DNA of 64,000 nucleotides from assembly GCA_964016985.1 (NCBI GenBank), contig OZ024821.1, positions 124,432,035 to 124,496,034 of the forward strand. The letters run 5' to 3'. This document shows, piece by piece, positions 56,305 to 64,000 of this stretch (position 1 is the first letter of the stretch; each line of letters begins with the position of its first letter). Position numbers and translations under genes: made by a program. Below the pieces are notes generated by a model. The model made no database searches and had not been told where the DNA came from. It saw nothing but the letters and a program-made list of their open reading frames with translations. This stretch comes from Anodontia alba. Lineage: Eukaryota > Mollusca > Bivalvia > Lucinida > Lucinidae.

Positions 56305-56395
56305 GATCGAAAATACTTTCCAATGCATAAACATTCGCCAGGTCCCTCGGCGTTGAAAACCTCCCTCAGGACCAGGCGAATGTTAATGCATCAAA
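56305..56395. repeat. Hairpin ATGCATAAACATTCGCC
   Basis: ATGCATAAACATTCGCCAGGTCC and GGACCAGGCGAATGTTAATGCAT pair around a loop with CCTCGGCG and CCTCCCTCA. Confidence 0.65.
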
Positions 56396-57180
56396 ACCCA
56401 TCTTTGATTCTTTTAGTATTTATTCCATACGACTTTTCGCCTTTCGGATTTATCAAGGACTGATTACACAAAGTATATATGACGTCGACGCTAAATATTT
56501 ATAACAGCGCCAAATCCATTACAAAGATATTAACGGGTAAATATACATACACAGTAGCGTTGTGCAAAGTTAAACAAGCGACATGAAAGAGGCAATCATA
56601 TACCGCGACGACCCTGATCAGCTGGCCACACATCAGCACATTGTTCAGCGCTATCGTCGTAAACACCACGGTAGTCACACAGCCCGTACCACGCGCCACG
56701 AAGACGATTAGGATATGACATAATATATACAGACAACGAAGAAGAAAGTCAGCCTGCGAAAACGCAAAATCAGAACGGGCCTTACTAATGTCCGCGTTCT
56801 GTGATGTTAAATACTGCAACAATATACTGCAGAAACAAGGGAGCTCAGACCAGACTGCGCGAATGCGCAGGCCGGTCCCTATCCGGTTATTACAATTATT
56901 CTACCCCGCTTCCATGCGTGCGCACGCATACGCATATGCGCAGTACCCGGCCATTGCGTGAACAAACGCAGATAAAGATTTTTAAGTTGGTAAAGATATT
57001 AGTGAAGATACCCAAGAAATAAAAATCTTAAAGGTTGCCTTTGGAAACAAAGAACGCGTAACAGATTAGAAACTGGGAGTTTCGGTTTCATTGAGACTCT
57101 TCATAAACAGTAATGAAGTTTGCAACACTGCTTACGCCCTGTAGCGTATACATGAGCAGAACTCCACCACAGTTAAGAAG
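56396..57180. other. Non-coding stretch of intron 1
   Basis: No gene is seen. GCGTGCGCACGCATACGCATATGCGC at 56918-56943 is a short alternating purine-pyrimidine stretch. Confidence 0.35.
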
Positions 57181-57269
57181 CACAACTCTCCCGGGGCAAT
57201 AGAAGAACGAAAAATGAAGAACAGGTTATAACAAAACGAACGCCATATATGAAATTACAGACGCACAAC

Positions 57270-57690
57270 CAAAGAAGAGCAGGAAATAGAGGAACCGCCT
57301 TGGAATGGTCAGTTGGAAAACTATTTGGGGGTTTAAACCAGGTTTTATTCGCGCGACACCTCACCATGAACTCAGAAATTCTGATGCAGCTCCAAATTAC
57401 AAATATGTGTTCGGTTGGGCTACTTCATCTGTAAAATATCGCAGCGAAACAAAACGTATAATCAAAAACACTGTGATGAAACACAGCAATAGGCTCAATG
57501 GTGATCTCAGAATACAAGAAACCCACATACAGGACCACGATGAGTCCGACCACAGATATTGATAGTCAGGAGCCGACTATCTGAAACAATTTGAGAGGGA
57601 GCCGTCATTTAGTCCGCGGACCGACCCACCGTCATGCATTTAAAAAGGAAAGCAAATCTATCAACTATAATTGAGGTAACAACCATGCTT
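57270..57690. repeat. Dispersed repeat of unknown class, copy 2
   Basis: ACCGCCTTGGAATGGTCAG, GGGGGTTTAAACCAGG, GAGCCGTCATTTAGTCCG and ACTATAATTGAGGTAACAACC match 23035-23570 in order. Confidence 0.5.
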
Positions 57691-58340
57691 GCAGTCTGCC
57701 GCAGAATAGTCATGTTGAGCCTATCTTTTTGCAGCGAATAGAAATATTTTTACTTGTATGAAAAAGTCAGTTTTGCCAACAATCTTATTGATTTTTTTAG
57801 ACTAAGTTGCCATAAAATTCAGGTTCGGACAGAGCTTCCTGCAGAAAAGTTTTGAAACCAACGTTGTATTAAGACTTTAATTTAGAATGACGGCGATTAA
57901 ACTTAGAAAATGTTTTACGTGGGTTATGAAAAAAAGGTAAGAATAGTTTATGCTTAAGAAGTTTAGCAGTTAAATTTTATTTCAAGTCATTGTTAGACTA
58001 GATGCCTTAGCAAAAACTACAATTTAAAAAACAAAGTCGTACTGTTTGTCATAAATGTTAGTAGAGATTATCTCATTAGATACCGATAAATTTAAATCCA
58101 AAAACGGAGCTTTGGTGTCAGAGGTATTAGTTGTATTTAACTGTAGTTCTTTGAAGTTTCAAGAAAACTCAGTCGAAAAATAAATACAGGAATTTCAAAA
58201 CAATCCTCTTTGGTCTTAATGCTCCTCTGTAAAATGATTCTATTTTGCCCTAATGCTTCTCCGCACTCGTCTCCTGTTTTGCCACTTATCAACTTATTTC
58301 CCAACTTACAAATACATTTTAACATATCAAGACAATAATG
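57691..58340. other. Start of intron 1, non-coding
   Basis: No repeat or gene is recognised in the 600 bases that follow exon 1 in gene sense. Confidence 0.4.
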
Positions 58341-58368
58341 AAATGACTTGAAAATAATAAAATCTTAC

Positions 58369-58414
58369 CTGCGGCAACACTCCAGAGAAGGGCGACGACT
58401 ACAAGAACATGCAT
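58369..58414 (-). CDS. Exon 1: signal peptide of lectin/VWD protein
   Basis: The exon codes for 15 residues, MHVLVVVALLWSVAA, plus one base of the next codon (phase 1). This is a short hydrophobic signal peptide with a likely cleavage after the Ala-Ala before the glycine made at the splice junction. The donor reads CAG|GTAAGA. The start was chosen because it is the first ATG after the TATA/initiator, and the next ATG, four bases later, is out of frame and soon stops. The exon is too short to appear as an ORF by length and was found from the promoter and the phase needed by exon 2. The following intron is about 13.2 kb and carries mariner, Penelope, Harbinger and SINE copies. Confidence 0.75.
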
Positions 58415-58455
58415 GCTGACTTGGTCTGAATGATCAATCGGGACCACAATAGGCT

Positions 58456-58463
58456 CTTATATA
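58456..58463 (-). promoter_or_regulatory. TATA box of the lectin/VWD gene
   Basis: On the minus strand TATATAAG lies 42-49 bases upstream of the start codon of the signal-peptide exon. An initiator-like TCATTC follows, with its A at 58431, 32 bases downstream of the first T of the TATA box. That is the normal spacing for a TATA promoter and implies a 5' UTR of about 17 nt. The core promoter is inferred from sequence only. Confidence 0.6.
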
Positions 58464-58714
58464 GGTATTAAACCGACAGCTTGATTATCCGTGCAGCGAG
58501 AAGAAAGAGCTTACTGCAAATAGTCGAGCTTCAGATCGGGGCCGTATCTGTGCGGCACTTCAGTCGATGGATATCATTATTTACCAACTTGCAACTCCGT
58601 TTAAGGGAGCTTGATACACATGTAGTTTCCACCATTTTGTACAAGGGTATTTTTCTTGTTACTTCCTGGGTTTTCCTGCATATCAAGCCAATTCCGAATA
58701 AAACATATACTCTA

Positions 58715-60330
58715 AAAGAAAAGAGTTTGCTCCTGTTGGGAGTCTGCTCTAAAGAAAAGAATTTGCTCACGTTGGGAGTCTGCTCTAAAAGGAAATAGTT
58801 TACTCCCGTTGGGAGTCTTATCTAAAAAAAGAGAGTTTGCTCCCGTTGGGAGTCTACTCTAAAATGGAAAGAGTTTGCTCCCGTTGGGAGTTTACTCTAA
58901 AAGGAAAGAGTTTGCTCCCTTGGTAGTCAGCTCTAAAAGAAAAGAGTTTGCTTCTGTTGGGAGTCTGGTCTAAAAGAAAAGAGACTGCTCCCTTTGGGAG
59001 TCTACTCTAAAGGAAATAGTTTACTCCCGTTGGGAGTCTTCTCTAAAAAAAAAAGAGAGTTTGCTCCCGTTGGGAGTCTACTCTAAAATGGAAAGAGTTT
59101 GCTCCCGTTGGGAGTTTACTCTAAAAGGAAAGAGTTTGCTCCCTTGGTAGTCTACTCTAAAAGAAAAGAGTTTGCTTCCGTTGGGAGTCTGGTCTAAAAG
59201 AAAAGAGTTTATTCCCGTTGGGCGTCTACTCTAAAAGAAAAGAGTTTGCTCCCGTTGGGAGTCTACTCTAAAAAAAACGAGTTTGCTCCCGTTGGGAGTC
59301 TGCTCTAAAAGGAAAGACTTTGCTCCCGTTGGGAGTCTACTCTAAAAGAAAAGAGTTTGCTCCCGTTGGGAGTCTACTCTAAAAGCAAAGAGTTTGCTCC
59401 CGTTGGGAGTCTACTCTAAAAGGAAAGAGTTTTCTCCCGTTGGGAGTCTACTCTAAAAGAAAAGCGTTTGCTCCCGTATGGAGTCTGCTCTAAAAGGAAA
59501 GAGTTTGCTCCCGTTGGGAGTCTACTCTAAACGGAAAGAGTTTTCTCCCGTTGGGAGTCTTTTAAAGGTAAGAGTTTGTTCCCGTTTGGGGTTTGGTATA
59601 AAAGGAGAGAGTTTGCTCCCGTTGGGAGTCTGCTCTAAAGAAGAGAGTTTGCTCCCTTTGGGAATCTACTTTAAAAAGAAAGAGTTTGCTCCCGTTGATA
59701 GTCTGCTCTAAAAGTATAGAGTTTGCTCCCGTTGGGAGTCTGCTCTAAAGAAGAGAGTTTGCTCCCGTTGGGTGTCTATTCTAAAAGAAAAGACTTTGCT
59801 CCCGTTGGGAGTCTGCTCTAAAAGGAAACAGGTTTCTCCCGTTTGGGATTATTCTCTAAAAGGAAAGACTTTGCTCCCGTTGGGAGTCTGCTATAAAAGG
59901 AAAGAGTTTTCTCCCGTTTGGAGTCTACTCTAAAAGGAAAGAGTTGGCTCCCGTGGGAGTCTTCTCTAAAAGGAAAGAGTTTCTCCCGTGGGAGTCTACT
60001 CTAAAAGAAAAGAGTTTGCTCCCGTTGGGAGTCTGCTCTAAAAGGAAAGAGTTTGCTCCCGTTGGGAGTGTACTCTAAAGAGAAAGAGTTTTCTCCCGTT
60101 GGGAGTCTATAAAAGGTACGAGTTTGTTCCCGTTGGGAGTCTGCTCTAAAAGGAGAGAGTTTGCACCCGTTGGAGTCTACTCTAAAAGGAAAGAGTTTGC
60201 TCCCGTTGGGAGTCTATTATAAAAGAAAAAGAATTTGCTCCCGTTGGGAGTCTTCTCCAGAAGGAAAGAGTTTGCTCCTGTTGGAGCAAACCCTTTCCTT
60301 TTAGAGTAGACTCCTTTTAGAAGAAGGAAC
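58715..60330. repeat. 37-bp minisatellite upstream of the host-gene promoter
   Basis: About 42 units with AAAGAGTTTGCTCCCGTTGG, GAGTCTACTCTAAAAGG and small variants, period 37. It ends in an inverted half unit (GGAGCAAACCCTTTCC, TTTTAGAGTAGACTCC, 60283-60320). Each unit holds CTCCCGTTGGGAG, a small hairpin. The array begins about 250 bases upstream of the TATA box. Short ORFs across it are artefacts. Confidence 0.95.
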
Positions 60331-60579
60331 AATTTAGACAGATTCCGGGTAAATTCAATTTATTTCAGTTAATTTTGTAAAAACGGTTGCGACGAAATTA
60401 TAAATCGCACATCAATGAAAGATATGCTCAAAGAATGCGAACTTTTAATGGAAGGGATATATTTTCAGGCAAGGCAGGGCAGTCATAATTGTTTTTGCTA
60501 CCCTTCTGTATACGTTCTACTCTTAGAAGAAACAATTAACTACTATTCTTTCCTTTTAACCTTTACCAATTTCTTGGCA

Positions 60580-60665
60580 AATTCAGCAGACGACAAATTA
60601 GCAATAGGTTTCTAAGTTTTCCCAGCTAACAGGATTTGACATTTCTTGCAGATTGTCTTCATTTT
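60580..60665. repeat. MITE family D fragment
   Basis: TTCAGCAGACGACAAATTAG and GGATTTGACATTTCTTGCAG; the right half is missing. Confidence 0.55.
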
Positions 60666-61019
60666 TCAGAATAGAATGGCAAACAAGGAGATCATGGAAT
60701 TTGCTTCTCGGCGCAAATAATACCATGTGTAACATCTGCCAAATATATTTTGTCTTGCAGGGGAGACGTATCGTGTGTGAGGCATGGCCACCACGACCAA
60801 TATGCGCATTCCCGCGGTCCGATCAAGGATCAAGGATATAATTCGGCCGTCCGATGCTAAGATGAATATTCAAGGCATACGTTGTTTTAGGCTGCGTCAT
60901 AAGAAAAAATTCCCTTAAACTTGCGCAGATTTAAATCCTCCTGCGCATGCTCAATGCATCATTCGCGTCTTTGCTCTCTATTATACATTCTGTAATATCC
61001 AATTATTCGGTTAGCTGAC

Positions 61020-61200
61020 AGTAATGGCTCTGATCAGACTGCGCAGGCTGATCTGGGCTTTTGCTGTTTTCATAATTTCGTAAAATATTTTCGCATGGTG
61101 CAGCCCGAATGTTACCCCTAATTATTCGTACAGATCTGAGCAAACTCAGTAGAGCAAGGTCAAACGGCCCCTTAAGCCAAAGGGTCAATACTGTTTGCCA
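61020..61200. repeat. Dispersed repeat fragment (GCGCAGGCTGATCTGGG)
   Basis: GCTCTGATCAGACTGCGCAGG and AAGGTCAAACGGCCCCTTAAG belong to the same degenerate family as the GATCAGACGCCGC copies. Confidence 0.4.
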
Positions 61201-61624
61201 TTTCGTCACAATATCTAGACACATGATGAAATAATTAGATGGAATTGTTCAAATTTTAGGATAAGTATTATATTACCATGAAATTATAGTGTCTGATCAT
61301 TTAGAGTAGTTCGATGATGGATCAAATCAGCAAGACTGTTTGTCGGTCTGATCAGTTTCTGTCAGATCAGCTCCTGCAGCCTAATTCACTGTCCGTATAC
61401 AGCATCAATATATGTCATAGAAATATTAGCGTTCAGATTTCGACATGTGCGCATAAATGAACACTCAGATCAGAATGCGCTGTTTGATCGGAGTCTTTGC
61501 TGGGCTTTGTTGATAATCAAGTATTAAAGAGTCAAAAGTGGCATGAATAGAGAAATGAATGTTGTAGAATGAGATGTCTGTTATTTAAAACATGTGATTT
61601 TTCAGAATATACTACTGATATCCT

Positions 61625-61703
61625 CTCTCATTTCCCGTATTATATGGTGATAATGCTATGGCATAGATGCCATAGCATTATTACCATATAATACGGGAAA
61701 TAA
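61625..61703. repeat. 35-bp-arm hairpin
   Basis: ATTTCCCGTATTATATGGT continues GATAATGCTATGGCAT, then AG, then ATGCCATAGCATTATTACC and ATATAATACGGGAAAT. The arms match over about 35 bases with one G/A difference. Confidence 0.85.
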
Positions 61704-61756
61704 GACATATGTTTGTTACTCAAAATTTTACTGATGCAGTAAAGTGATGCTGCAAA

Positions 61757-61773
61757 TAATAATAATAATTATA

Positions 61774-61804
<31 letters not shown>
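61757..61804. repeat. AAT microsatellite
   Basis: Interrupted AAT repeats. Confidence 0.85.
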
Positions 61805-62152
61805 CAATTGACAAGCTGACTTTAAAATTGCAATATACTGAAAATCATTAATAATCTTGTCATGTGGTAAGCATGATTGGCAGGATTTAGAGAAATGCGC
61901 AATTCTCATAATACCATCTGTAGCTGGAGGCGCTACAAGATACGTCTACTTTATTGTTTAGAAACCCTTGGATTCTGTTGCAATATGCCACTTAGTTACT
62001 ATTTTCGGTGCTGATTTCACGGGCTGAATTAACATTGCCCACACAAACTATTTTCTGGTAATTAAACGTCAAAATTTCAAATCAGACAATGGTCAGAGGT
62101 CGTATATCAGCAATATTAGCTGATGCAACTTATATCAATCTTTAAAGTACAC

Positions 62153-62290
62153 AGCTGCAGCAGACGACATTTTCATTTCTAATTAAATATTTTTCAGTAG
62201 AAAAAAGGCTTGATATTTCATGCGAATCGTCTGATGAGCAGACGATTCGCATGAACTACCAAGGTTGAACGTCTCTGAAAAATAATCAAA
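62153..62290. repeat. MITE family D-related foldback
   Basis: GCAGCAGACGACATTTTC at the left; core CATGCGAATCGTCTG / CAGACGATTCGCATG is a perfect 15-base inverted pair. Confidence 0.65.
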
Positions 62291-62326
62291 AAAGAAACAA
62301 AACAGAAACAAACTTCAATTTGCCAC

Positions 62327-62327
<1 letters not shown>

Positions 62328-62369
<42 letters not shown>
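62328..62369. repeat. AAT microsatellite
   Basis: About fourteen uninterrupted AAT repeats. Confidence 0.93.
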
Positions 62370-62371
<2 letters not shown>

Positions 62372-62742
62372 CAAAACATGTACTCATTATATGCGACGAG
62401 TACTCGTAACATATGTTTTTGTAGAGAAATAGAAACATCAAAGCGCCAAAGACTCTGTAGTGATCATTTTCTTGAGGAATTCATGAAAATCTGAACTTCA
62501 GTAGTGCGATGCCATCTTTAAACTATCTGAACATATGCTCATTACGACATATTGATTTTCGTTTATTATATATTCTGAACATGAATTCGACCAATTTCGT
62601 ACCTGGGAATAAGGGAAATACACACTTTTGATGGCTAAATGAACCATTGTTCCGATATTTTACCCGTTATAAGCTGACATTTAAAACTTTCGTTACTTTC
62701 ATTACTAAAACAACGAAAACAGCTTTGTTTCATCAACTGCTT

Positions 62743-62862
62743 GGTTAACCGCTTAGAGGACTAAACCTGCCCAGTAAACGTGTGGTTAGGTAAACTGACC
62801 GCGCTCGACATGACCCCATTGGGTTGACTGGGAAGTAAAACCTCAACACAAACAAATCAACT
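62743..62862 (+). mobile_element. SINE 3' fragment
   Basis: GGTTAACCGCTTAGAGGACTA, CCCAGTAAACGTGTGGTTAGG, CGCTCGACATGACCCCATTGG and the tail CCTCAACACAAACAAATC match the 3' half of 17150 and 33941 copies; no tRNA-like head. Confidence 0.75.
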
Positions 62863-63044
62863 CCTTTTTTCTGTTCTGTACTACAAGTGAAAGTCTCGAA
62901 ATTGCACATGTGGTTCGCTGCTGATATTAATATACTTGAACCAAATAATAATTTTGTATTAGTTTATATAATAATATATGTATCTTCAGAGGTACTTTGT
63001 CACAATGCAGATATTGTCTGATTAGGTACCAGTTCGTTTTTGCC

Positions 63045-63110
63045 CTGAGTCATTTCGGCCCTTGGTCGTTTCTGCCTGGATCGATTCGGCCCTTGGTAGT
63101 TTCGGCCAAT
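63045..63110. repeat. TTTCGGCCCTTGGT short tandem repeat
   Basis: TTTCGGCCCTTGGTCG, ATTCGGCCCTTGGTAG and TTTCGGCCAATTTTG: three or four diverged units. Confidence 0.7.
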
Positions 63111-63479
63111 TTTGATGGGTCGTTTCCCTCTTATTTAAGTCACTCGAGATCTAGGTTAGGGCCTAATGATCCCAAAGGAGATGAAATATCATCTGCAGTA
63201 TGGTGAAGTACGGGGAGACTTTCTACGGCTGCCAGACGACACTAACAACAGCTGCAGTATAGTAAAATAAATGTCAAAAAGATTGCTTTTGGAAACAAAG
63301 AAGACATAACAGATTAGAAAATGTAAGTCTGACTATAGCATTTTTCTGACTAGTCTGTTTTGTCTAAAATATCCTTTCTAGTATTGCATTGTGATCACAT
63401 TGTTTATGAGAGACATGGCCATTAGGTACTTGAGCTATACAGAAGGAAGAGTTCATCCCAAAGACAGTACTATTCAGGC

Positions 63480-63960
63480 GTCTGTACGTCCGTACGTAAA
63501 CAATATATCGCTATGGCATCTACTCCGAGACAACATGTCAGATTTTTTGTGACTTATCTGAGATGTTCCTCTAGTGACCTAGTTGTGACTAAGTATTCCG
63601 GTCCGTCGACTAACAGGGCCGCCTAACGACCATCTTTGAAATTTAAACTTTTCATTTTTATAATATTGTGACAAACTTGTTATCGCATCTCCTCCGATAT
63701 CACTCTACAGATTTTTCAAAACTTGTCTGAAATGTTCTGCAAGTGGTCTAGGTGTGCACGCCCATATTTGGTTCTAGTCCGTCGACAAATATGAACACCG
63801 TCGGCCATCTAGGCATTTTCCTGTTACCGCACTCCCGTCAGTAACCAGCAGAGGAATTTTGTCGAAACTTCGCATGTGAATTCTTCTCAACCCTTTGGGG
63901 CGTCTCCCAATCAACGATTCCAATCAGTCAACTAATATGAAATCGCGACTTCCCTTTTAC
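63480..63960. repeat. About 175-bp tandem repeat, two to three diverged units
   Basis: GCATCTACTCCGAGACAAC / GCATCTCCTCCGATATCAC, TGAGATGTTCCTCTAGTG / TGAAATGTTCTGCAAGTG and GGTCCGTCGACTAACAGGG / AGTCCGTCGACAAATATG occur in the same order twice; a further unit starts at the window end. Confidence 0.65.
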
Positions 63961-64000
63961 TGATTTACTGACCACTGTATCAATATCGCGCCCTTCCATA

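Larger units (their letters stand above)
6915..58414 (-). other. Gene span: secreted SUEL-lectin / VWD-domain glycoprotein, 3' end missing
   Basis: Nine coding exons on the minus strand assemble into one secreted protein: signal peptide, SUEL lectin, VWD, C8, TIL, VWC/EGF-like, second VWD. The first eight exons join in frame (46, 276, 254, 302, 290, 206, 187 and 230 nt; 597 codons) with GT/AG borders and matching phases. The ninth belongs to the same gene by homology, but one small exon before it is not found. Introns run from about 2.5 to 13 kb. VWD-C8-TIL blocks are known from zonadhesin, IgG-Fc-binding protein, tectorins, mucins and VWF; a SUEL domain at the N-terminus suggests a carbohydrate-binding secreted or matrix/mucus protein. 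The exact function is not known to me. The second block should continue left of base 6915. Confidence 0.8.

Noticed and set aside
59478..59711. Open frame of repeated LLPLGVYSKRKEFSPVG-type peptides
   Set aside because: It is just the 37-bp minisatellite read in frame over a few units; 37 is not a multiple of three and other frames break quickly.
58715..60330. Regularly spaced 37-bp repeats that could be mistaken for a CRISPR array
   Set aside because: The units are contiguous with no unique spacers, no cas genes are present and the context is an animal genome. It is a minisatellite.

Overview
This window is animal nuclear DNA. It is AT-rich, intron-rich and crowded with short mobile elements, and it is most likely from a bivalve mollusc. 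The reasons are the tandem-array elements capped by GCTCACCTGAGC-type hairpins, the tRNA-derived SINEs, several MITE families, mariner, Tc1, Harbinger and Penelope relics, and a secreted lectin / von Willebrand factor D (VWD) gene with long repeat-filled introns. The species cannot be named from the sequence alone.

One host gene can be supported. It lies on the minus strand and its first nine recognisable coding exons occupy 58414 down to 6915. In order they encode a signal peptide (58369-58414), a SUEL/rhamnose-binding lectin domain (44939-45214), a first VWD domain in two exons (39788-40041, 37018-37319), a C8 domain with all eight cysteines (28843-29132), a shortened TIL domain (18868-19073), a VWC/EGF-like cysteine segment (15581-15767), and a second VWD domain in at least two exons (10603-10832, 6915-7149). 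Splice phases agree at every junction except the last, where a small exon of the second VWD domain is not found. The last exon ends in phase 2, exactly like exon 4, so a second C8 domain is expected past the left edge. A TATA box and initiator-like site lie just 5' of the signal-peptide exon.

Everything else is repeats, mostly inside the introns. Left third (1-19 kb): MITEs, a 56-bp tandem array, SINEs, a GT microsatellite. 19.9-22.6 kb and 30.2-33.1 kb: two large tandem-array (pearl-like) elements, in opposite orientation, with different monomers but the same terminal caps. 24.05-25.23 kb: a nearly intact mariner (DD34D) with one frameshift. 33.9-36.5 kb: a transposon with very long inverted repeats, a Tc1-like fragment inside and a SINE inserted in its left arm. 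38-39.7 kb: an EcoRI-site-rich foldback minisatellite and a tandem array split by a MITE. 41.7-43.9 and 54.0-54.4 kb: three copies of an exon-like unit with retained splice signals. 46.5-47.9 kb: a second, more decayed mariner. 52.5-53.2 kb: a Penelope-like GIY-YIG fragment. 55-55.9 kb: a PIF/Harbinger relic. 58.7-60.3 kb: a 37-bp minisatellite just upstream of the host-gene promoter. The right end (60.3-64 kb) holds only hairpins, microsatellites and repeat fragments.

No CRISPR array, rRNA gene, bacterial operon or intact retrovirus was seen. tRNA-like sequences are SINE heads, not tRNA genes. Exon borders were read by eye from splice signals and phase; repeat borders are approximate.
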